Shown: piece by piece, positions 36,135 through 44,594 of the stretch
How the letters are laid out: every line of letters starts with the position of its first letter
Position numbering within the stretch: the first letter of the stretch is position 1
Notes under the pieces: generated by a model
The model's input: only the letters and a program-made list of their open reading frames with translations
What the model was told of the DNA's origin: nothing
The model's database searches: none
NCBI RefSeq assembly: GCF_900169145.1
Contig: NZ_FXZD01000003.1
Location: 186,001 to 250,000 of the forward strand
DNA: 64,000 nt
Source of the DNA: Brevibacterium antiquum CNRZ 918
GTDB lineage: Bacteria > Actinomycetota > Actinomycetes > Actinomycetales > Brevibacteriaceae
Direction of reading: 5' to 3'
Program-made: the position numbers and the translations under genes

Positions 36135-39005
36135 GTGACCACAACCGAGAAGCAGCCCCGCCGTCTCGTCATCGTCGAGTCCCCGACGAAGGCGCGAACG
36201 ATCGTTGGGTACCTCGGAGAGGGTTACGACGTTGAGGCGTCGGTCGGCCACATCCGTGACCTTCCCACCCCGTCCGAACTCCCGGCAGACATGAAGAAGG
36301 GGCCATACGGAAAGTTCGCTGTCGACGTCGACAACAATTTCGATCCCTACTACCGCGTCGACCCGGGCAAGAAGAAGAAGGTCACTGAACTCAAGCGTCT
36401 TCTCAAAGACGCCGACGAACTCTATCTCGCAACAGATGAGGACCGCGAAGGTGAGGCAATTGCCTGGCACCTTCTCGAAGTCCTCAAGCCGAAGATCCCC
36501 GTCAAGCGCATGGTCTTCCACGAGATCACCCCTGAAGCCATCGAACGGGCTTTGGAGAACACCCGCGAGATCGACGTCGCCCTCGTCGACGCACAGGAGA
36601 CTCGCCGCATCCTCGACCGCCTCTACGGCTACGAGATCTCGCCCGTCCTGTGGCGCAAGATCCGTGCCGGACTCTCCGCCGGTCGTGTCCAGTCTGTGGC
36701 GACACGTCTCGTTGTCGAACGCGAACGCGAACGCATGGCCTTCGTCTCCGCTGATTACTGGGACCTCGATGTCGACCTGGGGCTGCCCGATGGCAGCAGC
36801 GCATTCGCCGCGAACCTCACGACCCTCGATGGCTCTCGTGTGGCCTCGGGCCGCGACTTCAATGACAAGGGTGAGCTGAAGAACTCCTCGGCCACCGTCG
36901 TCGACCAAGCCAAGGCCGAGGAGCTGGCGACACAGCTCAACGGCACCGCGAAGAACGCGCTGACGGTCACGGCCGTCGAATCGAAGCCGTACTCACGCAA
37001 ACCAGCCGCACCGTTCACGACCTCGACCCTGCAGCAGGAAGCCGGGCGCAAGCTGCGCATGAGCGCCCGACAGGCCATGCGCACCGCCCAATCGCTGTAC
37101 GAACACGGCTACATCACCTATATGCGTACCGACTCCTCCGCACTGTCGGGTCAGGCAATCTCCGCGGCACGGAAACAGGTGACCGAACTCTACGGTCCCG
37201 AATTCGTCCCGCAGTCGCCTCGCTCCTACTCGGGCAAGCAGAAGTCGGCGCAGGAGGCCCACGAGGCGATCCGTCCCTCCGGTGACTCCTTCCGCACACC
37301 GGCCCAGGTCTCGAAGTCACTCAGCGGCGACGAGTTCCGTCTCTACGACCTGATCTGGAAGCGCACCGTCGCCAGCCAGATGGCCGATGCCAAGGGCAAG
37401 ACAGCAACGATCAAAGTCCGCGCCGACCTTGCTGACGGTCATGACGCCGGCTTCAGTGCCAGCGGCACCGTCATCACCTTCCGCGGATTCCTCGCAGCCT
37501 ACGAAGAGGGCACCGACGCCGGACGCTACGACACGAAATCCGGTGAGTCACGCCTGCCGCAGGTCGACGAAGGTCAGGCCCTGTCCGTGGTCAAGGCCGA
37601 AGCCGACGGTCACACGACGGCTCCACCGCCACGCTTCACAGAAGCCAGCCTGGTCAAGCAGCTCGAAGAGCTCGGCATCGGCCGACCCTCGACGTATGCA
37701 GCCACGATCTCCGTGATCCAGGACCGCGGCTATGTCACCACTCGCGGCAATGCCCTGGTTCCCAGCTGGTTGGCGTTCTCTGTCGTCCGCCTCCTCGAAG
37801 AGCACTTCACCAGGCTCGTCGACTACGCGTTCACCGCAGACCTGGAGTCCGAGCTCGACCGTATCGCCATGGGCGAGGAAGACCGCAAGGCGTGGTTGGC
37901 TCGCTTCTACTTCGGCGACAAGTCCCAGGACCGCGAAGGACTTAAGGAAGTCGTTGACGACCTCGGCGACATCGATGCCCGCGAGGTCAACACCGTTGTC
38001 ATCAGCGAAGGCGTGAATCTGCGTGTGGGTCGCTACGGCCCGTACCTCGAGGTCCCGGCCTCCGAAGAGGGCGCGGACCCGAAACGTGTGTCTGTGCCTG
38101 AAGACCTGGCCCCGGATGAGTTGACCGCAGCCAAGGCTGCTGAACTCATCGAATCGCAGGGTGATGGCGACCGTGAACTCGGTGTCGATCCCGAGACCGG
38201 ACACACGATCGTGGCGAAGAACGGGCGATTCGGTCCCTATGTCTCCGAGATCCTGCCCGAGCCCGAAGAGAAGCCCAAGCGCGGAGCGAAGAAACCGAAG
38301 CCTCGCACCGGCTCCCTGTTCAAGTCCATGGACCTGAACTCGATCGACCTCGAGACTGCACTGACACTGCTCAGCCTTCCCCGAGTCGTCGGCCAGGATG
38401 AAGAGGGCACCGACATCACCGCCCAGAACGGCCGCTACGGCCCGTATCTGAAGAAGGGCACTGACTCACGGTCGTTGACCGAGGAAGATCAGATCTTCAA
38501 CATCACCTTGGACGAGGCACTGAAGATCTACGCCCAGCCGAAACAGCGCGGCGGTCGCCAAGCGGCAGCACCGCTGAAGGAACTCGGCGAAGACCCCATT
38601 TCGAAGAATCCGGTCGTCGTCAAGGACGGTCGCTTCGGTCCCTACGTCACCGACGGCGAATTCAACGCCACACTGCGCAAGGACGACGCCGTCGAGTCGA
38701 TGACCATCGACCGTGCCGCCGAGCTCCTGGCCGAGAAGCGTGCGAAGGGACCGGCTAAGAAGAAGGCGCCGGCTAAGAAGGCTCCCGCCAAGAAGGCTCC
38801 CGCCAAGAAGACAACTGCGGCGAAGACCACGGCGGCGAAGAAGACCACGGCGAAGGCAACGGCGGCGAAGACTGCTGCCAAGTCGACCACGGCATCGAAG
38901 TCGACAACCACAGCGGCAAAGAACACGACCGCGGCGAAGAAGACAATCGCTAAGTCGACGACCGCGGCGAAGAAGACAACGGCGGCCAAGCCGAAGACTC
39001 CCTGA
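36135..39005 (+). CDS. topA: DNA topoisomerase I (type IA)
   Basis: Relaxes negative supercoils. The 956-residue protein has an N-terminal Toprim domain (RRLVIVESPTKARTI, ATDEDREGEAIAWHL) and the catalytic tyrosine Y329 in ITYMRTDSS. It then has several zinc-free C-terminal repeats (KNGRFGPYVSE, QNGRYGPYLKKG, KDGRFGPYVTDG). The last 85 residues are a Lys/Ala/Thr tail of KKAPA and AAKKTT units. No zinc fingers are present, which is the actinobacterial form. The GTG start follows GAGAGGA. Confidence 0.97.
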   Translation: MTTTEKQPRRLVIVESPTKARTIVGYLGEGYDVEASVGHIRDLPTPSELPADMKKGPYGKFAVDVDNNFDPYYRVDPGKKKKVTELKRLLKDADELYLATDEDREGEAIAWHLLEVLKPKIPVKRMVFHEITPEAIERALENTREIDVALVDAQETRRILDRLYGYEISPVLWRKIRAGLSAGRVQSVATRLVVERERERMAFVSADYWDLDVDLGLPDGSSAFAANLTTLDGSRVASGRDFNDKGELKNSSATVVDQAKAEELATQLNGTAKNALTVTAVESKPYSRKPAAPFTTSTLQQEAGRKLRMSARQAMRTAQSLYEHGYITYMRTDSSALSGQAISAARKQVTELYGPEFVPQSPRSYSGKQKSAQEAHEAIRPSGDSFRTPAQVSKSLSGDEFRLYDLIWKRTVASQMADAKGKTATIKVRADLADGHDAGFSASGTVITFRGFLAAYEEGTDAGRYDTKSGESRLPQVDEGQALSVVKAEADGHTTAPPPRFTEASLVKQLEELGIGRPSTYAATISVIQDRGYVTTRGNALVPSWLAFSVVRLLEEHFTRLVDYAFTADLESELDRIAMGEEDRKAWLARFYFGDKSQDREGLKEVVDDLGDIDAREVNTVVISEGVNLRVGRYGPYLEVPASEEGADPKRVSVPEDLAPDELTAAKAAELIESQGDGDRELGVDPETGHTIVAKNGRFGPYVSEILPEPEEKPKRGAKKPKPRTGSLFKSMDLNSIDLETALTLLSLPRVVGQDEEGTDITAQNGRYGPYLKKGTDSRSLTEEDQIFNITLDEALKIYAQPKQRGGRQAAAPLKELGEDPISKNPVVVKDGRFGPYVTDGEFNATLRKDDAVESMTIDRAAELLAEKRAKGPAKKKAPAKKAPAKKAPAKKTTAAKTTAAKKTTAKATAAKTAAKSTTASKSTTTAAKNTTAAKKTIAKSTTAAKKTTAAKPKTP
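38752..38998 (+). repeat. Lysine-rich repeat region at the topA 3' end
   Basis: Tandem-like repeats such as AAGAAGGCTCCCGCC and GCGAAGAAGAC encode KKAPA and AAKKTT units, the basic DNA-binding tail of actinobacterial topoisomerase I. Confidence 0.85.
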
Positions 39006-39134
39006 GGCCGCGCGGCCCCTCCTCGTCTAGACGGTGGGTCGTTTGGGCGGTGGGCGTTGCAAGTGTCAGCAGTACACCGAGTTGTGGAAGTTTTGGGACG
39101 ATATCTAGACGGAGAATCGGCCCATTTCTTCCTC

Positions 39135-39182
39135 AACTCCCGCTGGCGGTAACTCCCGCTGGCGGTAACTCCCGCTGGCGGT
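39135..39182 (+). repeat. 16-bp tandem repeat, three exact copies, intergenic
   Basis: AACTCCCGCTGGCGGT at 39135-39150, 39151-39166 and 39167-39182, then a degenerate fourth unit AACTCGGGCTGG. It lies in the convergent gap between topA and the acetyltransferase. No other feature is seen in 39006-39232. Confidence 0.95.
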
Positions 39183-39232
39183 AACTCGGGCTGGTGACGT
39201 CGCGGCGACAGAAATCAGATAGGTGAAACCTG

Positions 39233-39736
39233 TCAGCCTCTCGACTCGTGCTCTGCCGACTCGGCGGCAAATGAGTCCAAGGCTTCACCGTCGAGACGGA
39301 AGGTCTCCCACTCGTCCTGAGCCTTCGCACCCAGTGAGCGGTAGAACCCGATGGAGGGCTCGTTCCACTTGAGGACGCACCACTCGAGTCGGGTCAGACC
39401 CCGTTCCTGGCAGATCTGAGCCAATCGCCCCAGCAGGGCTTTGCCCGCCCCGTCGCCGCGATGATCGGGGTCGACGAACAGATCCTCTAGCCAGATCCCG
39501 TTCTTTCCCGTCCAGGTGGAGAACGAGTGGAACCAGATCGCGATACCGATGATCTGCCCTTCCACCTCGGCGACGAGTCCGTAGGTGTTCGGATGCCCAT
39601 CGTCTGGGAACATCACTGCAGCGAAGTCGTCTTCGGTGGCTTCGACCGCTTCGGGGTCCATTTCGTACACGGCCAGAGCATGGACCAGACGGAGAATGTC
39701 CGGCAGGTCGTTGTGTGTCGCCTCGCGCACATTCAT
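39233..39736 (-). CDS. GNAT-family N-acetyltransferase, SSAT/thialysine type
   Basis: A 167-residue acetyltransferase resembling diamine (spermidine/spermine-like) acetyltransferases. Supporting stretches are REATHNDLPDILRLVHALAV, the acidic EATEDDFAAVMF, LEDLFVDPDHRGDGAGKALL (acetyl-CoA loop) and WCVLKWNEPSIGFYRSLGA. The ATG at 39736 has GGAGA upstream; a longer start at 39784 lacks a binding site. The acceptor substrate is not proven. It is followed by the lipoate-ligase-like gene on the same strand across 78 bases. Confidence 0.85.
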   Translation of the reverse strand: MNVREATHNDLPDILRLVHALAVYEMDPEAVEATEDDFAAVMFPDDGHPNTYGLVAEVEGQIIGIAIWFHSFSTWTGKNGIWLEDLFVDPDHRGDGAGKALLGRLAQICQERGLTRLEWCVLKWNEPSIGFYRSLGAKAQDEWETFRLDGEALDSFAAESAEHESRG

Positions 39737-39814
39737 GAGGTGATGGTCTCCAATCGCTTCGGTGTCGCAGTGCAGAGTTGTCATGGCACGGAGGGTGTCA
39801 CAATGCAGGGGGTG

Positions 39815-40570
39815 TTACAGCACGTGGGTGCCGGACTTGTCCGGCAGCGCCGCGAGTTCGTCAGCGGTGGGCTCACCGGGAGTCTGCGGATCGGCGTGGG
39901 CATAGTAGGAGGCGAACGCCTCGGCGACGGTGTCGGTCGTGATCTCGGGGTGAGCTTCACTGATCGCGCCTCCCGTGGTCGGGTCCCACTCGATGCCCAG
40001 AGCAGCCTCGACGTCGGTGAGGACGGCACGGATGGGATCAGGGTCCTCGACGATCACAGATGACGAGAACAGCCACGCCCCCGAGACCACCCGCTGTGCG
40101 GTTCCGATCGCTTTGATCCGACCGGCCACGTTGACGCTGTGCTCACCGGGACAGTACTCCCCGGGAATCTCGCCGAGGCGGGCGTCGACCCCGATGCTTC
40201 GCAGCACTTCGACGTAGTCCTGCCCGAACCCGGTGAACCTGGCGGTCGTGTCCTTGATGAACGCATCACTGGGTTCGATGTGGTCGATGACCAGCGATCC
40301 GCGATGATAGGCGGCGGCTCGCCCACCGAGGCTGCGCAGAGCTGGAGTGAAACCGTGATCTCGGGCTGCTTCGATGGCTGTCGGGAACCCGGGGAGGAAA
40401 CGATCCCTGGCCCCGAATGCCACCGTCGGTGCGGGCCGGTACATCCGCAGCGTCGCCCCGCGGCTGCCATGTTTGACCGAATCGAGGAGGACTCTGGCGA
40501 ACGCGAGTTCCTCGATCGGGCCCAGTCCGGTGGTCGCTACTGCTGACATGGCGGTATTCGTTGTGTGCAC
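39815..40570 (-). CDS. Lipoate-protein ligase A family protein
   Basis: A 251-residue protein of the biotin/lipoate ligase fold. It has RSLGGRAAAYHRGSL, the lipoate-binding-loop equivalent, and the conserved lysine in GRIKAIGTAQR. Members attach lipoate or octanoate to carrier domains; whether this one is a ligase or a transferase is undecided. The GTG at 40570 is supported by TACTCT seven bases upstream on the minus strand; an ATG at 40549 is the alternative. It is divergent from the thymidylate kinase fusion across 88 bases. Confidence 0.83.
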   Translation of the reverse strand: MHTTNTAMSAVATTGLGPIEELAFARVLLDSVKHGSRGATLRMYRPAPTVAFGARDRFLPGFPTAIEAARDHGFTPALRSLGGRAAAYHRGSLVIDHIEPSDAFIKDTTARFTGFGQDYVEVLRSIGVDARLGEIPGEYCPGEHSVNVAGRIKAIGTAQRVVSGAWLFSSSVIVEDPDPIRAVLTDVEAALGIEWDPTTGGAISEAHPEITTDTVAEAFASYYAHADPQTPGEPTADELAALPDKSGTHVL

Positions 40571-40577
40571 GCAATCA

Positions 40578-40583
40578 AGAGTA
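40578..40583 (-). promoter_or_regulatory. Leaderless-type -10 box (TACTCT, minus strand)
   Basis: TACTCT on the minus strand ends seven bases before the GTG at 40570. Confidence 0.4.
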
Positions 40584-40646
40584 GAGGATCAGGCATCTGG
40601 GCAAAGAGATCCGGTCGGTTCCAAGAGATATGTCAGTCGCGGCAGA

Positions 40647-40652
40647 TATTGT
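40647..40652 (+). promoter_or_regulatory. Leaderless-type -10 box (TATTGT)
   Basis: TATTGT ends six bases before the GTG at 40659. Confidence 0.45.
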
Positions 40653-40658
40653 AGGTCT

Positions 40659-43433
40659 GTGAGTATGTTGACGACTACAGGACATCGACTTCCCGGAGCC
40701 CCTGGCCGGTTGGTTGCCGAGACCGCTGCCTGGGGCGCACTGATCGTACTTGTGGCGATCAGCTATGTCGTGGCGGGCACCAGCGGATTCTTCGCCACGA
40801 TCGGCGGGAGGGCCTTTACTGCAACGGCAGACAGTCTCGGTGTGGGAGACTTCGACAATCAGCTGGGGAGCCTGTCGCTTCTCATCGTCTTCGTTCTCGC
40901 CGGCGCCGGACTGTTCATTCCGCAGAAGATCTTGGCGAGCAGGGGCCCAGCCGCCCGCAAACTCGCACTCAGCATTGGTGCTGTCGTCGAGGCAGGGCTT
41001 CTCATCGTCCTCAGCCTCGCGCCGAGCGCCTGGCTGACCTGGGTCACCGCACTGTTCCTCGGAGCCGTCGTCGGCCTTCTGCTGAGCATCAATCCCTTCA
41101 CGAACGAGAAGCCGTGGCGTAGGGTCGGCATTCCTGCGGCGGTCCTCGTCTTCGTCTCCTTCGCCTTCCAGATCATCGGTGGTTCCGTCGCTGGCACTCA
41201 GGCTCTGGGGTGGATGAGTCTCCTGGTGGGCGTCGCCATGGCCGTCGGCGCCGTGATCATCTTCCTCACTCCCGAGCGCGCTCTCCACGCCGAATCAGCG
41301 ACAACTGGCGCATTCCCCGCGATCAAGGCTCGCGTGGCCAGACCTGCCGCGACCATCAAGACACCGTGGGTCTGCATCGCGCTGTTCGCGGTGCTGGGAA
41401 CCACAGTCATCCTCGCGCAGCCGACCGCTGTCGAACACAGCTTCGGACAAGCGGGCTTCGCCCTCATGATTGCGTCGTGCTTGGTGGGTTGGGCCATCGG
41501 ATTCGAGATGGGGCCCACCTTCGCTCCCGGAATGTCGAGGCCGCGTGTCTCTGCGTTCGCGTTGGCCGTGTCAGGAATTCTGCTGATCGCTACGGGAGCC
41601 ATCAATGAGCTCTCCGGCAAGGTCGTCCTGTCCGCAGTCATCGCCTTCCTCGTCGGAGTCGGCGTGCGTTCACAGCCCTACGACTTCTCGCGGCGGGTCG
41701 GGGCAGTCGGCGGTGCAGTTGTCGCCCTCATCCTCAACTCCATCGACCTCGGCATCGCCGTCCCTGTCGGTTCGGCCATGGAATGGCTGTTGGCCCCCAG
41801 CGACGTTGCATTCGGAATCATGGGATTGGCCGCTCTGGTCGCCGGCATCATCGGACTCTTCATCTTCGACCCACACGGCCTACAAGGCCTGTCCGTTGAC
41901 ATCGTGCACGGATTCCGTCCGCCCAGCACCCTCGAGAACGGGGCGAACGACGGCATCGGAAACTCCGTGGAACGGCTGGGAGCCGGATTCTTCATCGCCA
42001 TTGAGGGCGGTGACGGTTCGGGCAAGAGTACACAGATCAAGCGGATCTCACGGATTCTCGCCGATGAGGGCCACAACGTCGAAGCCACGCGCGAACCAGG
42101 TGGAACCGAGCTGGGGCGACAGATCCGTTCTGTCCTCTTCGACTCCGAACCGCCCAGCCCTCGCACCGAGGCGCTGCTCTTCGCTGCCGACCGCGCCCAC
42201 CACGTGGCCTCATTGGTAGATCCGAGCCTCGACGCTGGAAACATCGTCATCACCGACAGATACATCGATTCGACGATCGCCTACCAGGCCGCTGGCCGCA
42301 ACTTCGACCCGAAGACGATCCTGGCGCTGAGCAAATGGGCGACTCAGGGTCTCGTCCCGCACCTGACGATCGTCCTTGACATCGATCCCGAGATCGCCGC
42401 AGCGCGGATGGGCGCACGCGGCGAGAACAACTACCTCGACGAGGAGAACCAGCAGTTCCACCAGCGGGTCCGGCAGACCTACCTGACACGTGCACACAAA
42501 GAGCCCGACCGCTACGTCGTCCTCGACGCATCGGTATCCGAGGATGAACTGACCGACGGAATCCTCACCTCCATCCGCACCCGTTTGCCGCGGCAGGCGG
42601 GCAGTGCGTCCGCCCCCGATGCAGGTGTCGCCACCGGTGCGTCAACCGGCGCCGAGGTGGCTGCAAGTCAGCCCTCCGAGGCCGTCGTGGGCAATCCGTC
42701 CGAGGAATCAGACGAGGCGCAGTCCGCGCAGTCGCGAGACGAAGAATTGATCGAGAACGCCTCAACAGCCGACGATGAGGATTTCACTCCCGAGCCCGGG
42801 GTCCGGTTCGTCCCGTTGTCGGGTGAACGGTTCGTCCCAGAGGCTGGGGGGCGTCGGGAATCCGAAGAGCGCAATGACGGAGTGGAGACGGAGAGAGTTG
42901 ACCTCGGCGCTGATCTGCGCCAACCAGGTGAGCTGGATCAGTCGGAGACCCAAGGCAAGGCTGTCAGTGATGACCAGCCTGCCAGCGATGACCAGCCGGG
43001 CAGCGATGACCAGTCGGCCAGCGGGCAAGTACCAGTCGATGGGGCCGAACCTGAGTCCGAGGAAGAAGCTGCCACAACGGTCCTGCCGGCCCGCGGTTTC
43101 ACCCCGAGCGCAACAGTGCAGGACAATGACGACGACGATGATGACGGTGTCCCGACAGACGTGATCGAGACACGTTCTTCGGAAGAAGCGCAGACTCGTG
43201 TCGTCAAGCAGGTCGAGAATCGCAGCGACGATGATCCCCGCACGGGAGACAGGCCCCGCACCGAGAGCGGGGGCGAGAATGCAGAGACAACAATTCTGCC
43301 CGTGCGCAGCCCCCGACAGATGAGTCGAGAGCGACTGCAGGCCCAGGCGGAGATCGAACGTCAGGCACGCGAGCGGCTGCGCAAGCAGCGAGAACGCAAC
43401 CATCAGCGCTTCAACAACCCGGAAGGTCACTGA
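40659..43433 (+). CDS. tmk: Membrane domain-thymidylate kinase fusion
   Basis: A 924-residue three-part protein. Residues 1-420 are an MFS-like membrane domain with roughly twelve hydrophobic segments. Residues 440-645 are a complete dTMP kinase: P-loop GGDGSGKST (450-458, K456), REPGGTELG, FAADRAHHV, the DRY motif ITDRYIDSTIAYQ and LID region. Residues 650-924 are acidic and disordered, ending in an Arg/Glu/Gln-rich helix. Similar fusions are known in Streptomyces. The GTG start is supported by TATTGT six bases upstream; the longer open frame from 40374 runs antisense to the ligase gene and is rejected. holB follows immediately. Confidence 0.9.
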   Translation: MSMLTTTGHRLPGAPGRLVAETAAWGALIVLVAISYVVAGTSGFFATIGGRAFTATADSLGVGDFDNQLGSLSLLIVFVLAGAGLFIPQKILASRGPAARKLALSIGAVVEAGLLIVLSLAPSAWLTWVTALFLGAVVGLLLSINPFTNEKPWRRVGIPAAVLVFVSFAFQIIGGSVAGTQALGWMSLLVGVAMAVGAVIIFLTPERALHAESATTGAFPAIKARVARPAATIKTPWVCIALFAVLGTTVILAQPTAVEHSFGQAGFALMIASCLVGWAIGFEMGPTFAPGMSRPRVSAFALAVSGILLIATGAINELSGKVVLSAVIAFLVGVGVRSQPYDFSRRVGAVGGAVVALILNSIDLGIAVPVGSAMEWLLAPSDVAFGIMGLAALVAGIIGLFIFDPHGLQGLSVDIVHGFRPPSTLENGANDGIGNSVERLGAGFFIAIEGGDGSGKSTQIKRISRILADEGHNVEATREPGGTELGRQIRSVLFDSEPPSPRTEALLFAADRAHHVASLVDPSLDAGNIVITDRYIDSTIAYQAAGRNFDPKTILALSKWATQGLVPHLTIVLDIDPEIAAARMGARGENNYLDEENQQFHQRVRQTYLTRAHKEPDRYVVLDASVSEDELTDGILTSIRTRLPRQAGSASAPDAGVATGASTGAEVAASQPSEAVVGNPSEESDEAQSAQSRDEELIENASTADDEDFTPEPGVRFVPLSGERFVPEAGGRRESEERNDGVETERVDLGADLRQPGELDQSETQGKAVSDDQPASDDQPGSDDQSASGQVPVDGAEPESEEEAATTVLPARGFTPSATVQDNDDDDDDGVPTDVIETRSSEEAQTRVVKQVENRSDDDPRTGDRPRTESGGENAETTILPVRSPRQMSRERLQAQAEIERQARERLRKQRERNHQRFNNPEGH

Positions 43434-44591
43434 GTGAGCGTCTTCAATGAGCTCGTCGGCCAGGACGACGTCATCACCCAGCTCAGGTACGCTCTCCAAT
43501 CGCCGGGTGCGATGACCCATGCCTGGCTATTCACCGGGCCTCCGGGGTCCGGCCGGTCCAATGCAGCACGAGCCTTCGCTGCGGCACTGATCTCCGGCCG
43601 TGAAGACCCCAACGGTGTCACCGCGCGCGTGCTCAAGGGGCATCACGAATCGTTGACGATCATGTCGACTCAGAAATCGGTGATCGCCATTGACGAAGTG
43701 CGGGAACTGGTGTCGAGAGCACAGTCAGCTCCAGTCAACTCCCCGTGGCGAGTCGTCATCATCGAAGACGCAGACAGGATGAGCGAGCGGACCGCCAACG
43801 TCCTGCTCAAGGCCATAGAGGAGCCACCCCCAGCCACGGTGTGGCTGCTGTGCGCGCCAAGCCCCATCGATGTGCTCACCACGATCCGTTCTCGGTGCCG
43901 TCCAGTTCGTCTGCGCATTCCCTCTCGCGATGCCGTGGCGCAGCTCCTCATCGAACGAGACCACGTCGATGAGGACCGAGCAAAGTGGGCAGCAGCCGTG
44001 GCGCAGAACCACATCGGCCGGGCCAAATACATGGCGCTCAACGAGTCCGCAGGTGAGGAGCGCAAACAGATCCTCGCGATCCCGGGCAAGCTGACCTCCG
44101 TCGGGGCAACCATCCGTTTGGCGGGACGCATCGTCGACGAAGCCGCGGAGACCGCAAAATCTCGTGTCGAGGAACGCAATGCTTCGGAACGCAGCGATCT
44201 CATGGCGACTTTGGGCATCGAATCCGAGAAGTCCATTCCACCCTCGGCAAGATCTCAGATCAGGAAGCTCGAAGAGGAGCAGAAGCGACGGTCGGTGCGC
44301 GCCCGCAACGATGAACTCGATCGGATCTTCCTCGAACTCATGAGTCTCTACCGCGACATCCTCATGCACCAGTTGGGGATCCGCGACGGGTGGATCAACG
44401 CCGGCGAAGTCGATCTCATCGCCGAGCAGGCGAACAGGGACGGACCCGACACGACTCTGCTGCGCATTGACGCCATCACCCAGGCGAGACGACGGCTGCA
44501 GACGAACATGTCGCCCGTGCTCATTGTCGAATCGGCGTTCGTGCTGCTGTCGAACCCCTGGCTGCTCGAGGACCGCACCGGGGCGCTGTGA
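43434..44591 (+). CDS. holB: DNA polymerase III delta' subunit
   Basis: Clamp-loader delta' subunit of 385 residues. The GTG follows directly after the tmk stop, with GGAAGG upstream. Visible motifs are VGQDDVITQLRYAL, the modified P-loop GPPGSGRSNAA, IIEDADRMSERTANVLLKAI and the SRC motif (TTIRSRCRPV). The four-cysteine zinc module normally found between the P-loop and the 'G-H-P-D' region is missing: the stretch reads REDPNGVTARVLKGHHES. The C-terminal collar is intact. The dnaX product in this window would be its partner. Confidence 0.92.
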   Translation: MSVFNELVGQDDVITQLRYALQSPGAMTHAWLFTGPPGSGRSNAARAFAAALISGREDPNGVTARVLKGHHESLTIMSTQKSVIAIDEVRELVSRAQSAPVNSPWRVVIIEDADRMSERTANVLLKAIEEPPPATVWLLCAPSPIDVLTTIRSRCRPVRLRIPSRDAVAQLLIERDHVDEDRAKWAAAVAQNHIGRAKYMALNESAGEERKQILAIPGKLTSVGATIRLAGRIVDEAAETAKSRVEERNASERSDLMATLGIESEKSIPPSARSQIRKLEEEQKRRSVRARNDELDRIFLELMSLYRDILMHQLGIRDGWINAGEVDLIAEQANRDGPDTTLLRIDAITQARRRLQTNMSPVLIVESAFVLLSNPWLLEDRTGAL

Positions 44592-44594
44592 AAT

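Noticed and set aside
40374..40658. N-terminal extension of the thymidylate kinase fusion
   Set aside because: The extension would overlap the lipoate-ligase-like gene on the other strand. The GTG at 40659 has a fitting -10 box and begins the membrane domain.
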